From Eubacterium maltosivorans (GTDB taxonomy: Bacteria > Bacillota > Clostridia > Eubacteriales > Eubacteriaceae), in contig NZ_CP029487.1 in NCBI RefSeq assembly GCF_002441855.2, forward strand, positions 744,001-808,000: 64,000 nt of DNA. The letters are read 5' to 3'. Under the pieces are notes generated by a model that worked only from the letters and a program-made list of their open reading frames with translations, ran no database searches and was not told the origin of the DNA. Shown here piece by piece: positions 1 through 8,674 of the stretch (its first letter is position 1; each line of letters begins with the position of its first letter). Position numbers and translations under genes: made by a program.

Positions 1-2
1 TT

Positions 3-1082
3 TTATTTTCAATGATGTCACAGACTAATAACAATGTGAGTTTTACACCCCGAAAGCCATCGGTGGCCATTGTCAATCATGATGAAAACAGCGAGCTTCT
101 CCGTGGCTTTACCGATTATCTTGATCAAAATGCCGATATTGTGCCGCTGAAGGATGATCCGTCAACACTTAAAGACGCGCTTTTTTTCAGAGAAGTCGTT
201 TATATTGCAATCATTCCCAAAGGATTTACCCAGGCCTTTATGGCGGGCGAAAATCCCGAAATTATTGAAAATACAGTCCCAGACAGTGATTTTGAGTATC
301 AGTCGGGTCAGCTTGTCAATCAGTATTTTAATACGGCTCAGCTCTACCTAAAGGGAATTCCAGATATCAGTCAGGCGGAGCTCTCAAAAAAAACAGCTGC
401 TAGTATGGATGATCAGACAACTGTGACGCTGGATCAGATTTCCATTGAGGAGGGGATTCCAAGCTATTCCTATTATTTTAATTACCTTGCCTATGCTCTG
501 CTGGCTGTTTTGATTCTCGGCATTTCCTCGATTATGATGGTCTTTAACAATCAGGATATCAAACGCCGTAACAGTTGTGCCCCTATGCGCCTTAAAAATT
601 TCAACGCACAGCTGGCAATCGCCAGCACGATTTTTGGCCTTATCGTCTGGGCATTTATGCTTCTGGTCGCCTTTATACTTTACGACATTACGCCAGACAA
701 TCTGCCGCTGGTTTTGCTCTGCAGCGCCAATGCTCTTCTTATGACCTTTACTGCACTTGGGATTGCTTTCCTGACAGGTCAGTTCATAAAAAACTACAAC
801 ATTCAAAGTGCCGTTGCCAATGTGGTCTCACTCGGACTCTGCTTTCTGAGCGGTGTTTTTGTCCCTCAATATCTGTTGGGTGACACGGTTAAGGCCATTG
901 CCAGCTTTACGCCAACTTACTGGTACATTAAAGCAAACAATGCCATTATCGGTTTGAAGAGTTTTAACATGGAAGCCCTGTCCCCTGTTTTCGCTGATAT
1001 GGTGATTCTGACGGGCTTTATCATCGCTATCTTTGCAGTCGGCCTGATGATCAGCCGATACCGCCAGCTCAGCCGAAATTAA
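3..1082 (+). CDS. ABC-2 type transporter permease, 5' end outside the window
   Basis: This is the C-terminal part of an integral membrane permease of the ABC-2 family, the class that exports drugs, peptides or polymers. The reading frame is open to the left edge, so the true start and the first transmembrane helix lie upstream; the Met codons at 12 and 15 have no visible ribosome binding site. About 150 mostly polar residues form an extracytoplasmic domain, followed by five or six hydrophobic helices and the FVPQYLL / FTPTYWYIKANN stretch typical of these permeases. The partner ATPase is probably upstream and cannot be seen. The substrate cannot be predicted. The gene ends at a strong terminator shared with the convergent gene. 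Confidence 0.8.
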   Translation, partial: LFSMMSQTNNNVSFTPRKPSVAIVNHDENSELLRGFTDYLDQNADIVPLKDDPSTLKDALFFREVVYIAIIPKGFTQAFMAGENPEIIENTVPDSDFEYQSGQLVNQYFNTAQLYLKGIPDISQAELSKKTAASMDDQTTVTLDQISIEEGIPSYSYYFNYLAYALLAVLILGISSIMMVFNNQDIKRRNSCAPMRLKNFNAQLAIASTIFGLIVWAFMLLVAFILYDITPDNLPLVLLCSANALLMTFTALGIAFLTGQFIKNYNIQSAVANVVSLGLCFLSGVFVPQYLLGDTVKAIASFTPTYWYIKANNAIIGLKSFNMEALSPVFADMVILTGFIIAIFAVGLMISRYRQLSRN

Positions 1083-1084
1083 AA

Positions 1085-1121
1085 GAAGACGCCGGATTTT
1101 TATTCCGGCGCCTTCTTTTTT
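1085..1121. terminator. bidirectional intrinsic terminator
   Basis: A 12-bp stem with a six-base loop is flanked by T-rich sequence. It separates the permease from the convergent FmdE-like gene. One position is an A-C mismatch on the plus strand but a wobble pair on the minus strand, so the minus-strand RNA hairpin is the more stable one. Confidence 0.85.
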
Positions 1122-1647
1122 ACCATCCTCTGTTGTAGGGGTTGAAGCAGTCTTCACAGACAATTTTACCTTCCTGTAGATGCATTTTATGTTCTGGAGC
1201 GCCCTCGCCGCAAAGCTCACAAAAGACCGTAGTAAAAATTCGGGCTTTTTCAGGAAGCTCAAATTTTGGCATTGAATAGTCAAACAGTTCATCAAGCGGC
1301 GCATTTAGCAGGTACTCCTGATATTCACTCTTACTCATCATTTCTTTTTTGCGGGCCTTCAGATAAATACGCAACTTCTCACCTGTGGCGCGGTTAAAAA
1401 ACGAAAAAGCCTGCTTTCCTGTATTTCTGTATAAAAGGTTTCCCTTTCCAAAGGTACAGCCAAGCAAGGCCTGTATTGCATCCACACTGCAAGAGTCATT
1501 TTCTGCAACGCACACAATCTCTTCGTCCTCCGATGAGCCAATGCGCAGCATTTCCTTTGCCGCATCGCTGACGCGCACGCCAATAGCCAGCCCGGGACAC
1601 TCGTGCCTGTGAAATTCAACAGCCTTTATCCATAATGCATTATTCAT
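1120..1647 (-). CDS. FmdE family (formylmethanofuran dehydrogenase subunit E-like) protein
   Basis: A cytoplasmic protein of about 175 residues with the FmdE-family signature FHRHECPGLAIG near the N-terminus and the CSVDAIQALLGCTFGKGN segment around residue 55. The C-terminus carries a CxxC...CxxC zinc-ribbon-like module (CELC and CEDC). In methanogens FmdE accompanies formylmethanofuran dehydrogenase; in Firmicutes, which lack that pathway, stand-alone FmdE proteins have no settled role and are thought to bind metal. The ATG at 1647 is preferred over the in-frame GTG at 1656 because AAGGA lies about 10 nt before the ATG and abuts the GTG. The family is secure; the function is unknown. Confidence 0.85.
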   Translation of the reverse strand: MNNALWIKAVEFHRHECPGLAIGVRVSDAAKEMLRIGSSEDEEIVCVAENDSCSVDAIQALLGCTFGKGNLLYRNTGKQAFSFFNRATGEKLRIYLKARKKEMMSKSEYQEYLLNAPLDELFDYSMPKFELPEKARIFTTVFCELCGEGAPEHKMHLQEGKIVCEDCFNPYNRGW

Positions 1648-1710
1648 AACAATCACATCCTTTTTTTATAACAATTATACTATATTTTATGTTAAAGTCT
1701 CTTAAAAACA

Positions 1711-1741
1711 TTAAAAACCGCATTCTTTTAACGAATGCGGT
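1711..1741 (-). terminator. intrinsic terminator of the pantothenate S-component gene
   Basis: A perfect 9-bp stem (ACCGCATTC / GAATGCGGT) with a 7-nt loop is followed on the minus strand by TTTTT. Confidence 0.85.
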
Positions 1742-1756
1742 GAGTTAGATGAATTA

Positions 1757-2377
1757 TTATTTTTTAACGCCGTACTTTAAAAGCGCTTTGCAGATCGCTA
1801 ACGTCAATACCCCGGCAACAATCGCTTCTGGAACACCGTTAATACCGATAACCGCCAAAATGGCGCCATAAAGCGCTGAGATATCCATTTCCTTTGCGGA
1901 TGCATAGCTCTGTCCAAAAAAGAAATAAATCATATTCATAACGAGCAGTGTGTTGGTAAGCGATCCGCCAACACCAGCACAGGTCAAGGCCAGAGCATCA
2001 TTGTCCTTTACTTTTTTCAACCCCTTATAAATATAATAAGGAACAATCCCCACTAAAATTCTGGGTACAAAGCAAATAACAAGACTCCAGAAATTACCAT
2101 CGTAGGTTCCCAGCGAATAGAATGGGGTAAATACAAAAGAAGTTACCGTTGGGTTAAAAGTATTGTTCACGAGACTGGTGAGACCAAAAACAAATCCTAA
2201 AAATGCTCCATACCTTGGGCCGAGTATAATACTTCCAATAATTACGGGTATATGGATAATGGTCGCACGGGTAAAACCCAGCGGAATGTATCCCAAAAAC
2301 GGGACAACTGCCATCAGGACAATGATTGCCACAAAAAGTGACAATTGGACCAATTCCTTGGTCGTTCGTGTTTTCAT
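1757..2377 (-). CDS. panT: ECF transporter S component, pantothenate type (PanT-like)
   Basis: A 206-residue, six-helix membrane protein that would capture a vitamin and pass it to a shared ECF energising module (EcfA1-A2-T), which is not in this window. The segment after the first helix (PLGFTRATIIHIPVIIG, then LGPRYGAFLGFVFGLTSL with NNT) is characteristic of pantothenate-type S components. The divergent neighbour is coaBC, which uses phosphopantothenate, and this supports the substrate. Good ribosome binding sequence (AGGAGG) precedes the ATG. An S component for another substrate is possible but less likely. Confidence 0.85.
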   Translation of the reverse strand: MKTRTTKELVQLSLFVAIIVLMAVVPFLGYIPLGFTRATIIHIPVIIGSIILGPRYGAFLGFVFGLTSLVNNTFNPTVTSFVFTPFYSLGTYDGNFWSLVICFVPRILVGIVPYYIYKGLKKVKDNDALALTCAGVGGSLTNTLLVMNMIYFFFGQSYASAKEMDISALYGAILAVIGINGVPEAIVAGVLTLAICKALLKYGVKK

Positions 2378-2487
2378 ATTCGATTTTCCTCCTGCTATCG
2401 TTCCAGTCGAGCCGGATACAATGCTTAATCGTGATTATTTTAACATGAAAAAAGATCACCTTTCAAGTCTTTTTTACCTAAACTGCA

Positions 2488-2516
2488 TTTACGGAAGGTT
2501 TTATTTTTGATATAAT
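2488..2516 (+). promoter_or_regulatory. candidate sigma-A promoter of coaBC-thrE
   Basis: TATAAT at 2511-2516 has a weak -35 (TTTACG) 17 bp upstream. It sits in the divergent gap between panT and coaBC, 37 bp before the coaBC start. Confidence 0.55.
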
Positions 2517-2552
2517 CTCCTAGTAAATTTGAACGAAGGAAGTACACAAAAG

Positions 2553-3749
2553 ATGAACTTAAAAAATAAAACAGTTATCCTTGGTGTCAGTGGCAGTATT
2601 GCCGCCTACAAAATGGCAAATGTCGCCAGCGCACTGGCGAAATGGGGATGTGACGTCCATGTCATTATGACACCCAACGCAACGGAGATCATTGCGCCGA
2701 TGACCTTCTCCACTCTGACAGGCAATAACTGTATTGTCGATACCTTTGATAAAACCATTAATTACAACGTTGCACACGTCTCGCTGGCCAAACGGGCTGA
2801 TCTGCTCATGATCGCTCCTGCCACAGCTAATGTGATTGCCAAGCTGGCGCACGGTCTAGCTGACGATATGCTGACCACAACCGCTTTGGCCTGCACCTGT
2901 AAAAAAATTGTTTCACCAGCCATGAACACCAACATGTTTCACAATCCGGTCGTTCAGGACAATTTAGAAATTTTAAGAAAATATAACTTTGAAATTGTTC
3001 AGCCAGACAGCGGAATCCTCGCCTGTAAGGATATCGGAGATGGCAAGCTTCCCAAGGAAGAAGTCCTGATCGACCATATTCTAAAAGAAATCGCTTTTGA
3101 AAAAGATCTTGCTGGAAAAAAAGTGCTGATAACCGCCGGCCCAACCTGTGAAGCCATTGACCCGGTCCGCTACATTACTAACCATTCCAGTGGTAAAATG
3201 GGCTACTCTCTGGCGCGTAATGCAATGCTGCGCGGGGCAGAGGTCACGCTTGTCAGCGGTCCAACAGCGCTGCGTCCAGTTCCTTTTGTAAATATGGTCA
3301 ACATCGTTTCCGCAAAGGATATGTTTGAAGCGGTTAGCAGCCGGTCAGAGCAGCAGGATATTATCATCAAAGCTGCAGCGGTAGCAGATTATACTCCTTC
3401 CGATTATTCTGATGAAAAAGTAAAGAAAAAAGAAGGCGCCATGAATATCGCTCTCGATCGCACCCAGGATATCTTGGCCTGGCTGGGCGCAAACAGACGC
3501 CCGAGTCAGTTTCTCTGTGGTTTCTCCATGGAAACGCAAAACCTCTTGGAAAATTCTCAGGCCAAATTGATTCGAAAGAACGTTGATATGATGATCGCAA
3601 ACAATCTAAAGGTAGAAGGTGCGGGATTTAGCGGGGATACGAATGTCGTAACCGTTATTACAAAAGACCGTGTCACAGAACTTCCAAAGCAGACAAAAGA
3701 GGATGTTGCTGGACAGATTCTTGACACGATTTTGGAATGCCTGCCATGA
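2553..3749 (+). CDS. coaBC: bifunctional phosphopantothenoylcysteine decarboxylase / phosphopantothenate-cysteine ligase
   Basis: This enzyme joins cysteine to 4'-phosphopantothenate and then decarboxylates the product to 4'-phosphopantetheine in CoA synthesis. The N-terminal flavoprotein (CoaC) half shows the conserved NVAHVSLA histidine and the PAMNTNMFHNP substrate-clamp motif. The CoaB half begins near residue 190 with VLITAGPTCEAIDPVRYITNHSSGKMG. At 398 residues it is the usual full length. The ATG at 2553 is chosen because GGAAG lies about 10 nt upstream; the earlier TTG at 2529 has no such site. It overlaps the next gene by four bases and faces a pantothenate transporter. Confidence 0.97.
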   Translation: MNLKNKTVILGVSGSIAAYKMANVASALAKWGCDVHVIMTPNATEIIAPMTFSTLTGNNCIVDTFDKTINYNVAHVSLAKRADLLMIAPATANVIAKLAHGLADDMLTTTALACTCKKIVSPAMNTNMFHNPVVQDNLEILRKYNFEIVQPDSGILACKDIGDGKLPKEEVLIDHILKEIAFEKDLAGKKVLITAGPTCEAIDPVRYITNHSSGKMGYSLARNAMLRGAEVTLVSGPTALRPVPFVNMVNIVSAKDMFEAVSSRSEQQDIIIKAAAVADYTPSDYSDEKVKKKEGAMNIALDRTQDILAWLGANRRPSQFLCGFSMETQNLLENSQAKLIRKNVDMMIANNLKVEGAGFSGDTNVVTVITKDRVTELPKQTKEDVAGQILDTILECLP

Positions 3750-4510
3750 CACCAACTCATCTCATCTCAGTGGCCATGGAAATCGGCGATATGCTTTTGG
3801 AAAACGGTGCAGAAATCTACCGTGTCGAGGACTCCATGCGCCGTATCTGCCAGGCCTATGGTGTGGACAACGCTGAAATTTTTGCAGTTCCTACCACCAT
3901 TATCATCACAATCCGCGTCGGTGACGATCCCCCGCTGACACTGACTAAACGTATTTTCAGCCGTGGAACTGACCTGTATAAGGTTGAACGCCTGAATTCC
4001 CTATCCCGAGAAATGTGCGCAACTATCCCACCCTATGAGGAAGTTCAGAGACGTATCGAAGCGATTCGCCGTTTTCCTCCTTACTCCCTTATCAAGCAGG
4101 TGCTGGCTTTCTCCTTTGTGGCTTTCTTTTTTACGCTGCTTTTTAAAGGAACGCTATCAGATGCTTTTGCTGCACTTTTTATCAGCGCTTTAACAAAGGT
4201 GATCTTCAATGCTCTGGAAAAAATCAAAACTAATGCTTTCTTTGAAAATGTCATTTGCGGCGCTGTGATTGCGCTTTGTGCTCTGGGGTTTGTCCGTTCT
4301 GGACTTGCCGCTAATATGGACAAAATTATTATTGGTACCATCATGACTTTGGTACCTGGACTAGCCATCACAAATTCTATGCGGGATATTATCGCAGGCG
4401 ATCTGCTGGCCGGCGTAACAAAAACGACAGAGGCTTTGCTGATCGGAGCCGGAATTGCTGTGGGGGCTGCTATTCCACTGACTTTCCTCCGTCCGTTTCT
4501 GGGGGTTTAG
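3746..4510 (+). CDS. ThrE-type threonine/serine exporter, N-terminal-domain subunit
   Basis: This matches the first half of the ThrE exporter family (PF06738). A cytoplasmic segment of about 115 residues is followed by four to five hydrophobic helices. The conserved stretches LLENGAEIYRVEDSMRRIC and LVPGLAITNSMRDIIAGDLLAG are typical. In many Firmicutes ThrE is split into two adjacent polypeptides, as here. The ATG at 3746 overlaps the coaBC stop (ATGA) and is favoured; an in-frame ATG at 3737 is an alternative. The two-gene unit probably exports amino acids, but the substrate is inferred only from family. Confidence 0.85.
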   Translation: MTPTHLISVAMEIGDMLLENGAEIYRVEDSMRRICQAYGVDNAEIFAVPTTIIITIRVGDDPPLTLTKRIFSRGTDLYKVERLNSLSREMCATIPPYEEVQRRIEAIRRFPPYSLIKQVLAFSFVAFFFTLLFKGTLSDAFAALFISALTKVIFNALEKIKTNAFFENVICGAVIALCALGFVRSGLAANMDKIIIGTIMTLVPGLAITNSMRDIIAGDLLAGVTKTTEALLIGAGIAVGAAIPLTFLRPFLGV

Positions 4511-4513
4511 CTT

Positions 4514-4987
4514 ATGGAAAGCGGTCTCTTACTCCAATGTTTTTATGCCTTTGCCGCCACAGTCGCCTTTGGCGTAGTCTTTAATATCCGCGGTCAGGCA
4601 CTGGCCATCGCTGGCATTGGCGGCGCCTTGGGCTGGTTTTTGTATATAGGCCTGCATGGGTTTTTTATTAACGACATTCCCCAGTATTTTATCGCTACAT
4701 TAGCGGTTTCCCTTTACGCCGAAATTATGGCAAGGCGTTTCAAAGCCCCAGCGACCATTTATTTGGCCGCCGCCCTCATCCCACTTGTTCCTGGAGGTGG
4801 CATCTACTACACAATGGAGCATTTCATCAATGGACGCGTGGATGATGCCATCAACACAGGTTTGCATACGCTTGGTATTGCCGGCGCACTCGCCATGGGG
4901 ATTATTATCGTCTCCTCAAGTATCCGTATCTGGCTGAATATTCGGAAAGAATTAAAAAAACGCAAAAAAAAAGACTCTGTTCATTAA
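4514..4987 (+). CDS. ThrE-type threonine/serine exporter, C-terminal-domain subunit
   Basis: A 157-residue membrane protein with four helices and the family motif PATIYLAAALIPLVPGGGIYYTMEHFI, matching the second half of ThrE (PF12821). It begins four bases after the N-terminal subunit, so the two are translationally coupled and should form one exporter. The C-terminus is a basic tail (KELKKRKKK). Confidence 0.85.
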   Translation: MESGLLLQCFYAFAATVAFGVVFNIRGQALAIAGIGGALGWFLYIGLHGFFINDIPQYFIATLAVSLYAEIMARRFKAPATIYLAAALIPLVPGGGIYYTMEHFINGRVDDAINTGLHTLGIAGALAMGIIIVSSSIRIWLNIRKELKKRKKKDSVH

Positions 4988-5004
4988 AAAACAGAGTCTT
5001 TTTT
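4964..5004. terminator. bidirectional intrinsic terminator
   Basis: An 11-bp perfect stem (AAGACTCTGTT / AACAGAGTCTT) flanked by A-rich and T-rich tracts lies between the convergent ThrE and P-type ATPase genes. It serves both strands. Confidence 0.9.
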
Positions 5005-5007
5005 ATT

Positions 5008-7701
5008 TTATGCTATTTTAAAAACTTTTCTCTTGATAAGCTTGAACGCTTCAGAAACAACGATAACCGATAAACCTAAGGTAATAATCTTGCCCCACAT
5101 GCTTAGGGATAAAGGTACGGTGTTATAAAGAATTCCGCCAAACTGGGTGATGATTACCTGCAGCAGAAAGGTCAGGCCAAAAACCAGCAGCATCAGACGA
5201 TTGCTGAAAAAATTTGAAAAGACGCTTTTATCTGTAAGCTCACGGCTGTTAAAAGCATTGAACAAATGCATGACCACAAAAAGTGTGAACAGAATGGTGT
5301 ACTGTTCTCCTTCGGTGCCACCCAGAATATTGAACAGAGCCTGCATCATAAAAATGATTGACACAAAAATCCCATTGCAGGCAATACGTGAAAGCATACC
5401 TTTACTCACAATGTTGGAATCCCGGGAGATGGGCTGGCGGTTCATAAGATCGTCACGAATTGGTTCAAGGCCCAGCGTAAGGGCCGGCGGCCCATCCATA
5501 ATAATGTTGATCCACAAAAGCTGAAGGGCAGTAAAAGGAGACTTTAGTCCAAGCAGAATACAGGACAACACCACGATAACCGATGAAAGGTTAACGGTAA
5601 GCTGAAACTGGATAAAACGCTGAAAATTCTCGTAGATCCCGCGACCCCACTGAACTGCCTTGACAATAGTGGAAAAAGAGTCGTCAAGCAGTACAATGTC
5701 ACTGGCTTCCTTGGAAACCTCAGTCCCGGTAATCCCCATAGCGATGCCGACATCAGCATTTTTGATGGCCGGCGCATCATTTATGCCATCCCCGGTTACA
5801 GCAACTACATTCCCCATTTTCTTCAAGGCGTTGACCACACGCATTTTAACGACTGGAGTGCTTCGGGCAATAACTTTGATCCTTGGCAGCAGCTCGATGA
5901 GGCGTTCTTCACTCAGATCTTCGAGCTTATGAGCCTCAGCCGCCGCGTCACCAGGCTTCAGCAACCCCAGTTCATCGGCGATGGCGCGGGCTGTTACAAT
6001 ATTGTCCCCCGTCAGGATTTTCAGCTCGATTCCTGCTTTACGGCATCGGTTAACCGCTTCATAGACATCCTCACGCAGCGGGTCTGTAATAGCGACAAAA
6101 CCATCAAAAATCATATCGGACTCAATATGTGTGCGGTGTTCTTCGTACTCCGTTATTGTCCGAACACCTGAAAGTGGTTTATGTGAAAAGGCAAGCACAC
6201 GGCGGGCTTTTTTCTCAAAGCCTGTCATTTCCTTTTCAATCTTCTGGATATGTGCTTCCGAAAAAGGAACAGGCTGTCCATCAATCATAATATGGCTGCA
6301 CTGGCTGATGATTTTTTCAGGACTTCCTTTAGAGTAGGCCATACTCCCATCTTTTTGTTCAACAATAGTCGTCATATTTTTTGTCTCAGAGGAGAATGGA
6401 AAAGCAAAAGTAATCTTGGCATTTTTACGCAGATCGCTGTAGGACGCACAGCGTTCCTCTGATTTTTCGTAGGCCATGATCAAAGCACATTCTGTCGGGT
6501 TTCCAATAAATTTGGGCTGGTTCCCCTGTTCGATATCCGCGGTACTATTGATGGTAAAATTTTGGATCAGGGTTTCATTATTAAGATTTTTTGGCGTAAT
6601 CAGATGCCCGTCTGAATAAATATCTGTAACCGTCATGCGATTTTCTGTCAACGTGCCGGTTTTATCCGAACAGATCACGTTAATACACCCAATAGTTTCA
6701 CAAGCGATCAGCTTTTTAACCAGAGCGTTTTGTCTGGCCATTTTAATGATATTAATGGACAGCGAAACCGCCACAATGGTTGGAAGCCCCTCAGGTACCG
6801 CTGCAACGATCAAAACAATACTGGTAATAAAAGCTTCAGATACGGTATCCAGATTAAAGGTACCCGTTGAAGCAAAGATGATCAGCTGAATAATAAAAAC
6901 AATAGCTGCTGCGGTTGCACCCAGAATTGTAATAAGCTTTCCTAATCGGTCCATCTTCTCCTGAAGCGGTGTGGAGCCTTTTTCTGTTTTGGAAAGTTCT
7001 CGCGCGATACTTCCAAACTCGGTGCCATCTCCCACCTCAGTCACGATCATAGTGCCGCTGCCTCCGGTTATAAAGCACCCGGAGTAGAGCATATTGGCAC
7101 GTTCGGCCACTGGGGTCTTGGGGTTATCATAAACCAGCTCCGCTTCTTTTTTAACCGGCAGGCTTTCTCCCGTCAAAGAGGATTCGTCGACTCTCAGCCC
7201 CAGCGACTCGATCACACGACCATCAGCAGGAATCATATCACCGGTAGCTACCTCCATAATATCTCCGACCACCAGGTCTTTTTGGGATATCAGGGTAATG
7301 CTGCCGTCCCGCATAACCTTAACCTGTACATCCTCATTAATCTGGTTTAAGGCTTCAAAAGCCTTTTCGCTCCGTCCCTCCATAATGACGGTAACACCGA
7401 CTGCCAGAAAAATAGCAGCGAAAATACCGATACATTCAACGAATTCGGTCTGTCCTCCGGTAAAATAGCGAACAAAATTAACACCCAGGGTAATTGCAGC
7501 TGCCACTAGCAGCATAACAATCATCGGTTCTGTTGCCGCATCCCATATCTTTTTAAAAACAGATTTTGGCTTTCCTTTGGTGAACGCATTAACCCCATAC
7601 TTTAAACGGCTGGTTTCGATCTGGTTTTTCCTTAATCCCAATTCCGGATCGACATCTAGCCGTTCAAGCGTCTGACTTGTCGTTTCTAGAAATGCTTTCA
7701 T
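5008..7701 (-). CDS. P-type cation-transporting ATPase (Ca2+/Mn2+ type, P2)
   Basis: An 897-residue inner-membrane pump. An N-terminal cation-ATPase domain, the TGES actuator loop (about residue 178), PEGLP in helix 4 (about 305), the phosphorylated DKTGTLT (about 347), TGDGINDAP (about 637) and the helix-6 motif NIIMDGPPA mark it as a P2-type pump close to SPCA/PMCA and bacterial calcium ATPases. The gene lies behind a yybP-ykoY Mn2+ riboswitch. Because Mn2+ would allow read-through, export of Mn2+ (perhaps with Ca2+) is the best inference. The ATG at 7701 has AAGGAG 8 nt upstream; an in-frame TTG precedes it. Substrate preference is not provable from sequence. Confidence 0.92.
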   Translation of the reverse strand: MKAFLETTSQTLERLDVDPELGLRKNQIETSRLKYGVNAFTKGKPKSVFKKIWDAATEPMIVMLLVAAAITLGVNFVRYFTGGQTEFVECIGIFAAIFLAVGVTVIMEGRSEKAFEALNQINEDVQVKVMRDGSITLISQKDLVVGDIMEVATGDMIPADGRVIESLGLRVDESSLTGESLPVKKEAELVYDNPKTPVAERANMLYSGCFITGGSGTMIVTEVGDGTEFGSIARELSKTEKGSTPLQEKMDRLGKLITILGATAAAIVFIIQLIIFASTGTFNLDTVSEAFITSIVLIVAAVPEGLPTIVAVSLSINIIKMARQNALVKKLIACETIGCINVICSDKTGTLTENRMTVTDIYSDGHLITPKNLNNETLIQNFTINSTADIEQGNQPKFIGNPTECALIMAYEKSEERCASYSDLRKNAKITFAFPFSSETKNMTTIVEQKDGSMAYSKGSPEKIISQCSHIMIDGQPVPFSEAHIQKIEKEMTGFEKKARRVLAFSHKPLSGVRTITEYEEHRTHIESDMIFDGFVAITDPLREDVYEAVNRCRKAGIELKILTGDNIVTARAIADELGLLKPGDAAAEAHKLEDLSEERLIELLPRIKVIARSTPVVKMRVVNALKKMGNVVAVTGDGINDAPAIKNADVGIAMGITGTEVSKEASDIVLLDDSFSTIVKAVQWGRGIYENFQRFIQFQLTVNLSSVIVVLSCILLGLKSPFTALQLLWINIIMDGPPALTLGLEPIRDDLMNRQPISRDSNIVSKGMLSRIACNGIFVSIIFMMQALFNILGGTEGEQYTILFTLFVVMHLFNAFNSRELTDKSVFSNFFSNRLMLLVFGLTFLLQVIITQFGGILYNTVPLSLSMWGKIITLGLSVIVVSEAFKLIKRKVFKIA

Positions 7702-7832
7702 CAACGATACTCCTTTTTAAATTTTTATCCTGTTAAAAGATTGTACAGGAATCACAAATTTCTCAGAAATTTGTATTTGTCTCGGCGCCGATCTTATTTG
7801 AGGCCAATTTTAATAAAAAATAGGCCAACATC

Positions 7833-7877
7833 AAAAAAGAGACCTCCAGCGTATTCTAAAAATACGCTAAAAGTCTC
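7833..7877 (-). terminator. regulatory terminator of the yybP-ykoY leader
   Basis: GAGAC pairs with GTCTC around an inner stem AGCGTATT / AATACGCT, followed on the minus strand by six T. The 5' arm shares the CTTTT bases needed for the aptamer closing stem, so terminator and folded aptamer exclude each other. Confidence 0.8.
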
Positions 7878-7959
7878 ATTACCTTTGAATAAATAAAGGC
7901 GGTAAAACCAGGCGCCCCGCACCAGTATGTTGACTTTACCGTTTCAACTACTCCCTTTT
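7869..7959 (-). ncRNA. yybP-ykoY family Mn2+ riboswitch
   Basis: The minus-strand leader has the conserved AAAAGGGAGTAG start, a GTCAACATAC loop segment, a GC-rich side arm, and the 3' ATGAGACTTTT element expected of yybP-ykoY. Its P1 stem is AAAAG with CTTTT. This family senses Mn2+ and is often found before P-type cation pumps and MntP-like exporters. Folding P1 removes bases from the terminator immediately downstream, so the layout is that of a switch that turns the gene on with metal. A 9-bp hairpin at 7754-7774 lies further downstream and is not explained by the switch. Confidence 0.8.
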
Positions 7960-7969
7960 AACACTATCA

Positions 7970-7998
7970 ATTATATCGGAGGTATCAGACCGTGTCAA
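7970..7998 (-). promoter_or_regulatory. consensus promoter of the riboswitch-ATPase unit
   Basis: TTGACA (7993-7998), a 17-bp spacer and TATAAT (7970-7975) are perfect matches to the sigma-A consensus. The -35 box lies inside the last codons of bioD. Confidence 0.85.
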
Positions 7999-8674
7999 GT
8001 AGATTTGCAAGTAAAATTTTTTTAATCGCCAAAACATCCAAATCTCCCTGAGTTTCGCAGACCAATACCTCCAGGCCTGTCATCGCTTCAAGGACCCTTT
8101 TATTATCACAATGTATGGCAGAATCGTTGTCAAACCTGTTCAGCACAATACAGCGTGCGTTTATTTCCAGATTTTTGGCATATTCCAGAGTTAGAAGCGT
8201 GCTGTTAATGGCCCCAAGACCTGCATTTGCAACAATCACGATATCTAGCGCCAGAGCTTTTATTACATCCGTGAGCATAAGCACCGTTTCTTCTAAGCTT
8301 AAGGGACAGATAATGCCGCCGCTCCCCTCCATCACCACATAGTCATAAATCGAGACCGCTTTGTCAAAATCCCGCAGTATGGGTGCCAGTGTAATATTCT
8401 TATTCTCCATCTTCGCCGCAAGGTGTGGTGACGCCGGATAATCAAGTATTGTAGTCACAGCCTGGTTAGGCTCACCTTTAAGTCCTGCAAAGCGGAATAC
8501 ATAGGCAGCGTCACCCGCGATTCTCTTTCCATCTTCAACCTCTGTGCCACTGAGCGCAGCTTTATAATATCCAGCATTTATGCCTTGCCCGATAAGTCCT
8601 TTAATAATTCTGGCGGTGATATAGGTTTTCCCCACATCTGTACCAGTGGCAGTAATAAATATTCCCTTATGCAT
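7985..8674 (-). CDS. bioD: dethiobiotin synthetase
   Basis: BioD closes the ureido ring of dethiobiotin from 7,8-diaminopelargonate, CO2 and ATP. The start [17 protein letters not shown] contains the family P-loop, and [12 protein letters not shown] matches the second conserved segment. At 229 residues it is full length. It overlaps bioB by 8 nt and is the last gene of bioY-bioB-bioD. No bioA or bioF is seen here, so the diamine precursor must be made elsewhere or the cell takes up intermediates. Confidence 0.93.
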   Translation of the reverse strand: MHKGIFITATGTDVGKTYITARIIKGLIGQGINAGYYKAALSGTEVEDGKRIAGDAAYVFRFAGLKGEPNQAVTTILDYPASPHLAAKMENKNITLAPILRDFDKAVSIYDYVVMEGSGGIICPLSLEETVLMLTDVIKALALDIVIVANAGLGAINSTLLTLEYAKNLEINARCIVLNRFDNDSAIHCDNKRVLEAMTGLEVLVCETQGDLDVLAIKKILLANLLDTV

